DNA from: Clostridiales bacterium | Lineage (GTDB): Bacteria; Bacillota; Clostridia; Saccharofermentanales; Saccharofermentanaceae | NCBI GenBank assembly: GCA_017617525.1 | Contig: JAFZWA010000055.1 | Coordinates: 1 to 45,723, forward strand | DNA length: 45,723 bases | Direction: 5' to 3' | In this document: piece by piece, positions 35,121 through 43,032 of the stretch | How positions within the stretch are numbered: position 1 is the first letter of the stretch | Layout: each line of letters starts with the position of its first letter | Position numbers and translations under genes: made by a program | The notes under the pieces: model-generated | Database searches by the model: none | Seen by the model: the letters and a program-made list of their open reading frames with translations, nothing else | What the model was told of the DNA's origin: nothing

Positions 35121-36020
35121 ATGGATCTTTGGTTTTCTGAATTTCATACCCCGCACGTCAAGCTCGCGATCAAAGTCGACAAGCAGCTTTACAGCGGAAA
35201 GAGCGACTTCCAGCAGATCGATGTTTTCGAGTCGCCGGAGTTCGGTCGCTTCTTGACGCTCGACGGCTACATGATGCTCACGCAGAAGGACGAGTTCATC
35301 TATCACGAGATGCTGGTCCATGTTCCGATGTGTGTGCATCCCGATGTTCGAAAAGTACTGGTCATCGGCGCAGGTGACGGCGGTGTCGTACGTGAGCTCA
35401 CACGCTACGAAACGATCGAGCATATCGACGTTGTCGAGATCGATGAAGAAGTCGTCAAAGTCGCGAAGGAGTATCTCCCCTTCACTGCTTGCGGTTTCGA
35501 TGATCCGCGCGTACAGTGCCACTTCGAAGACGGTCTCAAATATGTCCGTCATCACGAGAACGAATACGATCTGATCCTCGTCGATTCCACCGATCCGTTC
35601 GGTCCGGGCGAAGGTCTTTTCACTAAGGAGTTCTACGGAAACTGCTACACCGCGCTTAAAGAAGACGGCATCATGGTCAACCAGAACGAGAGCCCCTTCT
35701 ACGCGAACGACGCACGCGCGATGCAGCGCGCGCATAAGCGCATCCACACGAACTTCCCGATCTGCCGCGTTTATCAGGCGCACATCCCGACCTATCCGTC
35801 CGGCCACTGGCTCTTCGGATTCGCGTCGAAGAAATACCATCCGGTTCGCGACATGCACGCCGCCGACTGGAAAGAACTCGGTATCGATACAAAGTACTAC
35901 AACACGAATCTGCACAGGGGCGCGTTCGCGCTTCCGAACTACGTGCAGAAACTTCTGGAAGCGATGGAAGAACTTCCGAATAACGACACAACAAATACTC
36001 TGGGAGGTGAGAAAGCATGA
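35121..36020 (+). CDS. speE: Spermidine synthase (polyamine aminopropyltransferase)
   Basis: Transfers the aminopropyl group of decarboxylated SAM to putrescine (or a related amine). The 299 residues include the N-terminal beta domain, the nucleotide motif VLVIGAGDGGVVRELTRY (GAGDGG 83-88), the acidic VEIDEEVV, and DSTDPFGPGEGLF (155-167) holding the two catalytic Asp residues. All active-site acids are in place. ATG at 35121 follows AAGGAG with a 7-nt gap. Its stop overlaps the start of speB (ATGA). With SpeB adjacent, the acceptor could also be agmatine, giving N1-aminopropylagmatine that SpeB would hydrolyse; sequence alone cannot decide. Confidence 0.93.
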   Translation: MDLWFSEFHTPHVKLAIKVDKQLYSGKSDFQQIDVFESPEFGRFLTLDGYMMLTQKDEFIYHEMLVHVPMCVHPDVRKVLVIGAGDGGVVRELTRYETIEHIDVVEIDEEVVKVAKEYLPFTACGFDDPRVQCHFEDGLKYVRHHENEYDLILVDSTDPFGPGEGLFTKEFYGNCYTALKEDGIMVNQNESPFYANDARAMQRAHKRIHTNFPICRVYQAHIPTYPSGHWLFGFASKKYHPVRDMHAADWKELGIDTKYYNTNLHRGAFALPNYVQKLLEAMEELPNNDTTNTLGGEKA

Positions 36021-36883
36021 TCGACCGTATCGAAAAGAACTTTTTCGCTCTAAATTGCTCTTACGAAGATGCTGAGGCGGTCCTCTTCGGCGCCCCGTTT
36101 GACGGCACTACTTCTTTCCGCCCGGGAACGAGATTCGGTCCTTCCGCGATGAGATCCGAGAGTATCGGACTTGAGTCCTTCAGCCCCTATCAGGACAAGG
36201 ATCTCGAGGACGCTCCGATCTGCGATTCGGGTGATCTGGACCTTCCTTTCGGTGACGCGGAAAAGGCACTTGCCCTCATCGAAGAAGAAACAAAGACGAT
36301 CCTAAATGACGGCAAGCTTCCGATCATGCTCGGCGGCGAACACCTGGTTTCCTTAGGTGCTTTTCGCGCGGTAGCGGAAAAGTATCCGGACGTCGTCGTT
36401 CTTCACTTCGACGCGCACTGCGATCTTCGTGAAGACTATATCGGATCTAAACTGTCCCACGCCTGCGTGCTCCGCCGTATCCACGACATCGTCGGCGACG
36501 GCAGGATCTACCAGTTCGGTATCCGTTCCGGCACGAAGGAAGAATTCGAGTTCGCGAAAACGCACACGAAGATGGAGCGTTTCAGAGCAGATAATTTCGA
36601 CGAAGTGCTCGCGCTTCTGAGACTTTCCGAAAAGCCCGTTCCGGTCTATCTGACGGTGGACCTCGACGTACTGGACCCGAGAGAATTCCCGGGAACCGGA
36701 ACGCCGGAAGCAGGCGGACTTTCCTTCGAGGAACTCCGGATCTGCCTGATGCAGCTTAAGGACATCAACCTCGTGGGAATGGACTTTGTGGAGCTCTCTC
36801 CGCCGTACGATCAGAGCGGCTGCAGCACGGCGCTGGCGCTGAAGATCTTAAGAGAGACGCTCATTATGAAGTACGGAAAATAA
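36017..36883 (+). CDS. speB: Agmatinase (ureohydrolase family)
   Basis: Dimanganese enzyme of 288 residues releasing urea from agmatine to give putrescine. Metal ligands are His109 (LGGEHLVS), Asp132-x-His134-x-Asp136 (DAHCD) and Asp215-x-Asp217 (DLDVLDP), all conserved. GTGTPEAGG is the typical C-terminal motif. The ATG overlaps the speE stop by 4 bp, so they are translated together. Aminopropylagmatine ureohydrolase activity is an alternative in this context. Confidence 0.92.
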   Translation: MIDRIEKNFFALNCSYEDAEAVLFGAPFDGTTSFRPGTRFGPSAMRSESIGLESFSPYQDKDLEDAPICDSGDLDLPFGDAEKALALIEEETKTILNDGKLPIMLGGEHLVSLGAFRAVAEKYPDVVVLHFDAHCDLREDYIGSKLSHACVLRRIHDIVGDGRIYQFGIRSGTKEEFEFAKTHTKMERFRADNFDEVLALLRLSEKPVPVYLTVDLDVLDPREFPGTGTPEAGGLSFEELRICLMQLKDINLVGMDFVELSPPYDQSGCSTALALKILRETLIMKYGK

Positions 36884-36963
36884 GCAGGCGGGAGACGCCG
36901 GACAAACTTTAGAAGACAGACGGCTTTTATGGCCGAATAACAAATAGAAAAGGAGTGATTATT

Positions 36964-38166
36964 ATGGGAAAAGCATTGATCATTGGTTGCGGCGGTGTAG
37001 CATCTGTTGCCATCGCGAAGTGCTGTCAGAACAGCGAGGTCTTCACGGAGATCATGATCGCGAGCAGAACGCTCAGCAAGTGTGACGCACTGAAGGAGAA
37101 ACTTCAGCCGACGACAAAGACCATTATTCATACAAGACAGGTAGACGCGGATAAGGTTCCGGAACTCGTTGCCATCATGGAGGAGTTCAAGCCGGACGTA
37201 TGCCTTAACCTTGCGCTTCCTTACCAGGATCTGACCATCATGGACGCGTGCCTCGCGACCAAGACTCCTTACGTCGATACCGCAAACTATGAGCCGCTCG
37301 ACACCGCGAAGTTTGAGTACAAGTGGCAGTGGGCTTACCACGACAGATTTAAGGAGGCGGGTATCACGGCGCTCCTCGGCTCCGGATTCGATCCGGGTGT
37401 TACAGGCGTTTTCTCCGCTTATGCTCTGAAGCATCAGTTCGACGAGATCAACTACATCGATATTCTCGACTGCAACGGCGGTGACCACGGTTATCCGTTC
37501 GCCACGAACTTCAACCCGGAGATCAACATCCGTGAAGTATCCGCGAAGGGCAGCTACTGGGAAGACGGTAAGTGGGTCGAGACTGAACCGATGGAGATCA
37601 AGAGAGTCTATAACTTCGATCAGGTCGGCGAAAAAGATATGTATCTTCTTCACCACGAAGAACTCGAGTCTCTCGGCAAGAACATCCCGGGCATCAAGCG
37701 TATCCGCTTCTTCATGACATTCGGTCAGAGCTATCTGACACACCTCAAGTGCCTCGAGAACGTCGGCATGACATCCATCGAGCCGGTCATCTACGAAGGT
37801 CACGAGATCGTTCCGCTGCAGTTCCTGAAGTTCATGCTTCCGGATCCGGCGACACTCGGTCCGAGAACTGTCGGTAAGACAAACATCGGCTGTATCTTCA
37901 AGGGTAAGAAGGACGGCAAGGAAAAGAAATATTATCTCTACAATGTCTGTGATCACCAGGAGTGCTACAAGGAAGTCGGCTCTCAGGCGATCTCGTACAC
38001 CACAGGTGTTCCGGCCATGATCGGCGCAATGCTCATCATGAACGGCACATGGAAGCGTCCGGGTGTTTACAACATCGAAGAGTTCGATCCGGATCCGTTC
38101 ATGGATGCACTCAACAAGTGGGGACTTCCGTGGATCGAGGACTTCAACCCGGTAGAAGTAGAGTAA
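36964..38166 (+). CDS. Carboxynorspermidine/carboxyspermidine dehydrogenase (saccharopine-dehydrogenase family)
   Basis: A 400-residue NADPH-dependent enzyme condensing L-aspartate semialdehyde with a diamine to give carboxy(nor)spermidine. The Rossmann motif is ALIIGCGGVASVAIAKC, with SRTLSKCDAL after it. Stretches such as PYQDLTIMDACLATKTPYVDTANYE, GSGFDPGVTGVF and LDCNGGDHGYPFATNFNPEINIREVS match the bacterial carboxynorspermidine dehydrogenase group rather than lysine-pathway saccharopine enzymes. ATG at 36964 follows AGGAG with a 9-nt gap. It follows speB by 80 bp; its expected partner nspC is 3.6 kb downstream. Putrescine from SpeB is the likely substrate. Confidence 0.92.
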   Translation: MGKALIIGCGGVASVAIAKCCQNSEVFTEIMIASRTLSKCDALKEKLQPTTKTIIHTRQVDADKVPELVAIMEEFKPDVCLNLALPYQDLTIMDACLATKTPYVDTANYEPLDTAKFEYKWQWAYHDRFKEAGITALLGSGFDPGVTGVFSAYALKHQFDEINYIDILDCNGGDHGYPFATNFNPEINIREVSAKGSYWEDGKWVETEPMEIKRVYNFDQVGEKDMYLLHHEELESLGKNIPGIKRIRFFMTFGQSYLTHLKCLENVGMTSIEPVIYEGHEIVPLQFLKFMLPDPATLGPRTVGKTNIGCIFKGKKDGKEKKYYLYNVCDHQECYKEVGSQAISYTTGVPAMIGAMLIMNGTWKRPGVYNIEEFDPDPFMDALNKWGLPWIEDFNPVEVE

Positions 38167-38175
38167 GCCAGAGAA

Positions 38176-38184
38176 GTGCTTTTC
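38176..38184 (-). repeat. Dispersed word GAAAAGCAC
   Basis: Copy in inverse orientation, 10 bp after the dehydrogenase stop codon and before its terminator. Confidence 0.65.
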
Positions 38185-38230
38185 ACGCGGAAAGTGACGG
38201 AATGGGAATCTGATCCAGCTAAGAGAAAAC

Positions 38231-38265
38231 CGGCTTCGGTCAAATGACCGGAGCCGTCTCTTTTG
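38231..38265 (+). terminator. Intrinsic terminator
   Basis: Stem CGGCTTCGGTCA / TGACCGGAGCCG (one T-G pair) followed by TCTCTTTT. Confidence 0.85.
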
Positions 38266-38290
38266 TGACGGTTCTCTTATCGCTTCTTAA

Positions 38291-38319
38291 TTGTTTAGAC
38301 ACACTCGGCATGTTAAAAT
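38291..38319 (+). promoter_or_regulatory. Promoter of the thioredoxin-like/CxxC/ferredoxin operon
   Basis: TTGTTT (38291-38296), 17 bp, TAAAAT (38314-38319). Confidence 0.6.
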
Positions 38320-38379
38320 TCACACAAAGAAAGAATATAGGAAAAAGAAAACAAATCAGAGAAAAGAGGTGCACTGCAC

Positions 38380-39078
38380 ATGAAAAAGAAACTGGCTATT
38401 GTACTTGCCGCTTTGATGTCTACGGCGCTTGTCGCCTGCTCAAAGGAAAAGGCAGAAGAACAGAAAGATAAGATCTCGAAGAATCTCGAAAAGGAGATCG
38501 AAGAGGTTGCTGACGGCGTGTCGAAATACATCGATGAGGAGACCGATCTCGGAGATATCACAAAAGGCCTGACGGACGAATCCTCCGATGTGACCGAGGC
38601 TCCTTCTTCTGAGGAAACTCCCGTCACAGTGGATAACGGAAACTTCGATCCGGATGTGACATTTAAGATCACCGATCTCAACGGAAACGAGATCACGGAG
38701 AATGTTTTTGTCGGACACAAGGTCACCATGATCAACTTCTGGGAGCCGTGGTGCGGACCGTGCGTTGCCGAGATGCCGGAACTCGAAAAGCTCTATGAGA
38801 CATACAAGGATCAGGGATTCCAGATCATCGGCGTATTCAGTTCTTCCGACCAGATGGACGAAGTCAATCAGGTCATCTCCGACGCGGGTATCACTTACCC
38901 GATCGCAAACTACGATTCCGCGTTTGACAGATTCCAGACCGGTTATGTTCCGACAACGATCTTTGTCGACGGCAACGGAAAACTCTACCCGGTCTCCAAC
39001 GGCTATGGTGATAACGTGATCGTCGGATCCGCTTCCTACGAGCAGTGGGAGCAGACCCTTCAGGAGCTTATGAAATAA
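38380..39078 (+). CDS. TlpA/ResA-like thioredoxin lipoprotein
   Basis: Extracytoplasmic thiol-disulfide protein of 232 residues. The signal peptide ends LVAC (Cys20 lipidated). A charged coiled stretch and acidic linker (21-85) lead to a thioredoxin fold with INFWEPWCGPCVAEMPEL (active site WCGPC 124-128) and the cis-Pro loop GYVPTTIF. The TlpA/AhpC-type arrangement suggests reduction of disulfides outside the membrane. It is the first gene of a three-gene set with the CD1871A microprotein and a NapH-like polyferredoxin, which could supply its electrons. AGAGGTG lies before ATG 38380. Confidence 0.9.
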   Translation: MKKKLAIVLAALMSTALVACSKEKAEEQKDKISKNLEKEIEEVADGVSKYIDEETDLGDITKGLTDESSDVTEAPSSEETPVTVDNGNFDPDVTFKITDLNGNEITENVFVGHKVTMINFWEPWCGPCVAEMPELEKLYETYKDQGFQIIGVFSSSDQMDEVNQVISDAGITYPIANYDSAFDRFQTGYVPTTIFVDGNGKLYPVSNGYGDNVIVGSASYEQWEQTLQELMK

Positions 39079-39110
39079 GTTTCTGATACCAAAAAATGTA
39101 AAAGAGGCCC

Positions 39111-39266
39111 ATGAAAAAGCACGTCCTTGTTGAAAAGAACATCCTCGCGATCGCCGTCATGCTCGTCGGCGTCGCCCTGATCGCGTACGGTATCTCGACC
39201 GGTCAGGTCACGGCTGTCCTCAATAAGGCGATCCGCGTCTGCATGGAGTGTATCGGAATTGGCTAA
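39111..39266 (+). CDS. CD1871A-family CxxC membrane microprotein
   Basis: A 51-residue protein, short enough to be missed by length-limited gene calling. It has a charged start (MKKHVLVEKN), one membrane segment (about 11-30) and the terminal motif VCMECIGIG with a CxxC pair, the hallmark of the CD1871A family known from Clostridia. Its stop overlaps the start of the next gene by 8 bp, so they are coupled. The family function is unknown. Its place between an exported thioredoxin and a membrane iron-sulfur protein suggests a thiol relay across the membrane; that is inference. Its fourth codon onward contains a copy of the AAAAGCAC word. Confidence 0.82.
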   Translation: MKKHVLVEKNILAIAVMLVGVALIAYGISTGQVTAVLNKAIRVCMECIGIG

Positions 39267-40119
39267 GGACGAGATAAAAACCGAAAGCCGCAATGCCGGC
39301 ATGCCAAAAGGCGCGCACCTGGGCATCCAGACGGTCGCCACGCTTCTTCAGAACGCCAACTTTAAAGGTTTTTTCACGGGAAAGATCTACACAGGCGCAA
39401 GTAAAAAAGTCTGCGTGCCGGGACTGAACTGCTATTCATGTCCCGGCGCGGTCGGCGCCTGCCCCGTAGGTTCCCTTCAGAATTTTCTGAGTGGACTTAA
39501 GTTCCGCTTCCCATACTATGTACTGGGCATCCTGCTCTTCGTCGGTGCCCTTCTCGGCCGCATCGTATGCGGCCTTTTGTGCCCGTTCGGATTCCTGCAG
39601 GATCTTCTCTACATGATCCCGTTTTACAAAAAGAATCAGTTTAAGGTCGACAGGTTCCTTCGCTATCTGAAGTATGCCGTCCTTTTATTCCTCGTGATCC
39701 TTCTTCCGCTTTCGCATCCGCTGACACCGACATTCTGTAAATACGTCTGCCCCTCCGGAACGATCGCGGGCATTATCTCGTGGTTCACGCAGCCGGCGAT
39801 CCGCTCGCAGTTCGGCTGGCTTTTCAACTGGAAACTGATCGTGCTGGGGATCATCATCGTGAGCGGTCTGATCGTATACCGCCCGTTCTGCAAATACCTC
39901 TGCCCGCTGGGCGCTTTTTACGGATTCTTCAATAAGTTCGCGTTCTTCCGCATGCACTTAAACGAGAGCAAATGCGTGCACTGCAACGCCTGTGCCAAAG
40001 CCTGCAAGATGAACGTCGATCCGAGTAAGACACCGAACAGCATGGAATGCATCCGCTGCGGCGACTGTGTCCGCGCCTGTCCGCAAAAAGCACTGCACAT
40101 CGGTGTGAAGGAAAAGTGA
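39259..40119 (+). CDS. NapH-like membrane polyferredoxin (4Fe-4S)
   Basis: A 286-residue membrane iron-sulfur protein. Near the N-terminus is a Cys cluster, C52, C58, C61 and C68 (CVPGLNCYSCPGAVGACP). Four or five membrane segments follow, with the family motifs RIVCGLLCPFGFLQD (101-115), CKYVCPSG (160-167) and CKYLCPLGAF (211-220). Two 4Fe-4S motifs lie at the C-terminus, C239/242/245/249 and C264/267/270/274. It should pass electrons across or along the membrane. The start appears to be TTG at 39259, overlapping the CD1871A stop; GGAG lies 10 nt upstream. Partner: the exported thioredoxin of the same operon. Confidence 0.88.
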   Translation: MAKDEIKTESRNAGMPKGAHLGIQTVATLLQNANFKGFFTGKIYTGASKKVCVPGLNCYSCPGAVGACPVGSLQNFLSGLKFRFPYYVLGILLFVGALLGRIVCGLLCPFGFLQDLLYMIPFYKKNQFKVDRFLRYLKYAVLLFLVILLPLSHPLTPTFCKYVCPSGTIAGIISWFTQPAIRSQFGWLFNWKLIVLGIIIVSGLIVYRPFCKYLCPLGAFYGFFNKFAFFRMHLNESKCVHCNACAKACKMNVDPSKTPNSMECIRCGDCVRACPQKALHIGVKEK

Positions 40120-40152
40120 TTTTCCTAAGCCCCAAGTGACCGGATCCTGATC

Positions 40153-40347
40153 CTACTTTGAAAGGCTTTTGACCACGCTGTCGATGCTTTTCTCCGCGTT
40201 ATCACAGCGGAACTTTTTCATCGAAGGACAAGATTCCTTTTCATGACCGAAGAAATTCGATTTTTCCAGCATCAGCCCGACAATGAGAAAAGCGATGCCA
40301 AGAGCCGCCACGAGCGCGCATCCGTAAAGAAATATACCGAGTATCAT
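40153..40347 (-). CDS. Small membrane protein coupled to the zinc-ribbon protein
   Basis: A 64-residue protein with one N-terminal membrane segment (ILGIFLYGCALVAALGIAFLIVG) and a short Lys/Ser-rich soluble tail with two Cys (ESCPSMKKFRC). No family recognised. Its ATG at 40347 overlaps the TGA of the upstream zinc-ribbon gene (ATGA), which is the main evidence that it is real and works with that protein. Confidence 0.6.
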   Translation of the reverse strand: MILGIFLYGCALVAALGIAFLIVGLMLEKSNFFGHEKESCPSMKKFRCDNAEKSIDSVVKSLSK

Positions 40348-41594
40348 TTGGCATCCCCCTGTCTCTTTTTCGAAAAGATAAATGTAACGACGGACTTGGT
40401 CCTGTTCAGGTTATCGAGAACGTGCTTGAACTTCGAAAAGCCGATACCCAGCATCGCCAGCGCGCCGGAGCCTGCCAGGAAACCGATGCCGATCTCCGCG
40501 TAGATAACGTTCTCTCCACCCTTTTTCATATGTGTAAGCAGATGTAATTCTTTGTCCGCGATCTGTCTGTAGAGACCTTCCTTGAAAAAGAGGATCGTGA
40601 CCACCGCCGCCAAAGCGGCAAAGATCGTCGTGATGATCGCGCCCGCCAGAACGCGGTTCCAAGGGACCGTGCCGACGACTTTTCCGGTCTGTCCGTTTAC
40701 AAGGAAAGTGTACGGCGTTCCGTCTTTATCGAGAGTGATGAACCAGACAGGAAGGAGCGCATAACCTGTTCTCTCCAGTTCGTATTTCGGAACCGAAGAA
40801 ACTCTCTTTTTCCGGAAGCTCGTCGGGGGCTGCTGCATCATCTCCCAGTCAAAAACAGCCCTGGCTTTCTGACCGGCAGCGGCCTTCGCCGCGCGCATTT
40901 CGAGGTCAGCGATATTCGAATAAAAACCCATCAGGTACGACGTATCGAAATCCACTGTCTCGTTCATGAAATACGGATCGAGAAGTTCCGAGGTCTTATC
41001 GGCCAGGACTTTACAGGCCTCGACCGGAAGGTCATGGAACTCACAGCTGCCGTCTCTGATGATCGGTTCTTTTCCGATCATAAAGCGCTGGGTATCCGAA
41101 TATACGCCGTCATAAAGATAGTACGGAACGTAGATGCCGCGCACGCATTCCGGGTCGATCTTCTTAAAGAACCTCGGAACGAAAGGACCTGACAGCAGCT
41201 TCTTTTTTACGTTCGCAAGCGCTTCTTCTTTCGTGATCTTAAACGGAATGATGTAGTCCGGACGGACTTCCTTGGCGATACGGTTAAACACAAGCGTAGT
41301 GGATCCGCAGTAAACGCACCTTGTCGAAACTTCCGTTCCCGAAACAATGACTTCACCGCCGCACTGTGTGCACTGATGTATGTGACAGTCATATGTTTCC
41401 CCTGTGATCTCTTCTTCCTCGAGAAGATCTTCGAGCGCTACGGGATCTTCACCGGATCCCATGTTGAGATAAAAATCATCGGCGTCTGCAAGCGTCTTCG
41501 GATCGATGATATTTCCGCATGTCTCGCAGACAAGCGAGTCGAATCCCGGATCGTAGATCAGCGGCGCGCCGCAGCCCGGGCAATTCCTTGCCAT
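40344..41594 (-). CDS. Zinc-ribbon membrane protein, function unknown
   Basis: A 416-residue protein. Two zinc ribbons stand at the N-terminus: C5/C8/C23/C26 (NCPGCGAPL ... CETCGN) and C75/C78/C93/C96 (CTQCGG ... CVYCGS), with an acidic linker between them. The middle part (KEVRPDYIIPFKITKEEALANVKK, YVPYYLYDGVY, LLPVWFITLDKDGTPYTFLVNGQTGKVVG) is a pattern shared by membrane-associated TFIIB-type zinc-ribbon proteins of Firmicutes. Two membrane segments follow (about 306-330 and 350-372), then a basic tail. ATG at 41594 has AGGAGG 5 nt upstream. A role in envelope quality control has been proposed for similar layouts, but I know no function. Confidence 0.75.
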   Translation of the reverse strand: MARNCPGCGAPLIYDPGFDSLVCETCGNIIDPKTLADADDFYLNMGSGEDPVALEDLLEEEEITGETYDCHIHQCTQCGGEVIVSGTEVSTRCVYCGSTTLVFNRIAKEVRPDYIIPFKITKEEALANVKKKLLSGPFVPRFFKKIDPECVRGIYVPYYLYDGVYSDTQRFMIGKEPIIRDGSCEFHDLPVEACKVLADKTSELLDPYFMNETVDFDTSYLMGFYSNIADLEMRAAKAAAGQKARAVFDWEMMQQPPTSFRKKRVSSVPKYELERTGYALLPVWFITLDKDGTPYTFLVNGQTGKVVGTVPWNRVLAGAIITTIFAALAAVVTILFFKEGLYRQIADKELHLLTHMKKGGENVIYAEIGIGFLAGSGALAMLGIGFSKFKHVLDNLNRTKSVVTFIFSKKRQGDAK

Positions 41595-41713
41595 ATTATC
41601 CTCCTGTCTCCCCAAAAACAAAACTGATACTCATATATTACCATTAGCGCTCTTTATCGAAAAACTGTCGCCGCTACGAAATACCGTGTCGGTTTTCGGC
41701 AGCCTTACCAAGA

Positions 41714-41742
41714 TTGTCTTCTCCCCTTCATCATGCTACAAT
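41714..41742 (+). promoter_or_regulatory. nspC promoter
   Basis: TTGTCT (41714-41719), 17 bp, TACAAT (41737-41742) preceded by TGC. A leader hairpin CAGCGG / CCGCTG follows. Confidence 0.65.
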
Positions 41743-41799
41743 TTTCCCAGCGGTTCCTTTATTCAAGCCGCTGAAACCATTTCTTTTCGAGGTATTATC

Positions 41800-43026
41800 G
41801 TGGAAAAGCGCCTTCCTTTGCAGCAGGTCCCGACACCCGCATATGTGATCGACCTTCCCGCCCTCCGCAAAAACGGAGAGCGTCTGAAGTACGTCTCCGA
41901 CAATTCCGGAGCGCACATCCTTCTCGCGCAGAAGGCGTTCTCTTCTTACTCCGTATACCCGGAGCTTGCCAAGTATATTTCGGGAACCACCGCGAGCGGC
42001 TATTTCGAAGCGCAGCTCGGCTACGAAGAAATGGGAAAACCATTCGGAAAAGAAACGCACGTGTACGCGCCCGCGTTCACATCGGAAGACATGGATAAGC
42101 TCCTTCCGATCTGCGACCATATCATCTTTAATTCCATCGCGCAGTGGAAGACACATCGCACAAAGGCAAGTGCTTTTTCCAAAGAAAACGGCGGCACGCC
42201 GTCCTTCGGACTTCGCATCAACCCGGAATATTCCGAGATCGAGACCGATCTTTATAACCCCTGCGTCACGGGTTCCCGTCTGGGCATCCGAAAGTGCGAC
42301 CTTGACAAGGAACTGGAGGACTTCTATGCGTCCTCCAATGACCCAAAATCACGAAAGGTCGAGGGGACGATCTTAGAAGGTCTTTCGGGGCTTCACTTCC
42401 ACACGCATTGCGAACAGGGATTCGAGCCACTCTTCAGAACAATCAAAGTCATCGAAGAAAAGTTCGGTGAGATCCTGATGCTTCCTTCGATCACATGGCT
42501 GAACTTAGGCGGTGGCCATCACATCAGCAAAGACGACTACGATAGAGACGGCCTGATCTCCGAAGTCAAACGCCTGTCCGAAAAATACAATGTCACCGTT
42601 TATCTTGAGCCCGGCGAAGCTGTCGCGATCGATGCGGGATATCTCATCGGATCCGTTCTGGATATCGTGGAAAACGGGATCAAGATCGCGATCCTCGATG
42701 TATCCGCCGCATGCCACATGCCGGACGTTCTTGAGATGCCTTACCGCCCGCCGCTCCAAGGTTCTTTTGAAGCAGGCGAAAAAGAATACACCTGTCGTCT
42801 CGGCGGCAATACTTGCCTGGCCGGAGATGTCATCGGCGACTACTCCTTCGAAGCGCCGCTGGAGGTCGGATCACGCCTTTACTTCACGGATATGGCAATG
42901 TACACGATGGTAAAGAACAACACCTTCAACGGCATGCCGCTTCCATCCATCTGGATCCTCGGCGACGACGGACTCTGCACATTGGTCAAAGAATTCGGCT
43001 ACGAAGATTTTAAGATGCGCCTCTGA
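41800..43026 (+). CDS. nspC: Carboxynorspermidine/carboxyspermidine decarboxylase
   Basis: PLP fold-type III (alanine-racemase-like) decarboxylase of 408 residues, releasing CO2 from carboxy(nor)spermidine to give (nor)spermidine. The PLP lysine is Lys45 in LLAQKAFSSYS. SGLHFHTHCEQGFEP, TWLNLGGGHHISKDDYD and YLEPGEAVAIDAGYL are the PLP- and substrate-binding motifs, and LDVSAACHMPDVLEMPYRPP carries the Cys donated by the other subunit. The start is taken as GTG at 41800 with CGAGG 7 nt upstream; the frame is open further 5' but that part has no family similarity and overlaps the promoter. It completes the second spermidine route with the dehydrogenase at 36964. Confidence 0.93.
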   Translation: MEKRLPLQQVPTPAYVIDLPALRKNGERLKYVSDNSGAHILLAQKAFSSYSVYPELAKYISGTTASGYFEAQLGYEEMGKPFGKETHVYAPAFTSEDMDKLLPICDHIIFNSIAQWKTHRTKASAFSKENGGTPSFGLRINPEYSEIETDLYNPCVTGSRLGIRKCDLDKELEDFYASSNDPKSRKVEGTILEGLSGLHFHTHCEQGFEPLFRTIKVIEEKFGEILMLPSITWLNLGGGHHISKDDYDRDGLISEVKRLSEKYNVTVYLEPGEAVAIDAGYLIGSVLDIVENGIKIAILDVSAACHMPDVLEMPYRPPLQGSFEAGEKEYTCRLGGNTCLAGDVIGDYSFEAPLEVGSRLYFTDMAMYTMVKNNTFNGMPLPSIWILGDDGLCTLVKEFGYEDFKMRL

Positions 43027-43032
43027 TAAGGA

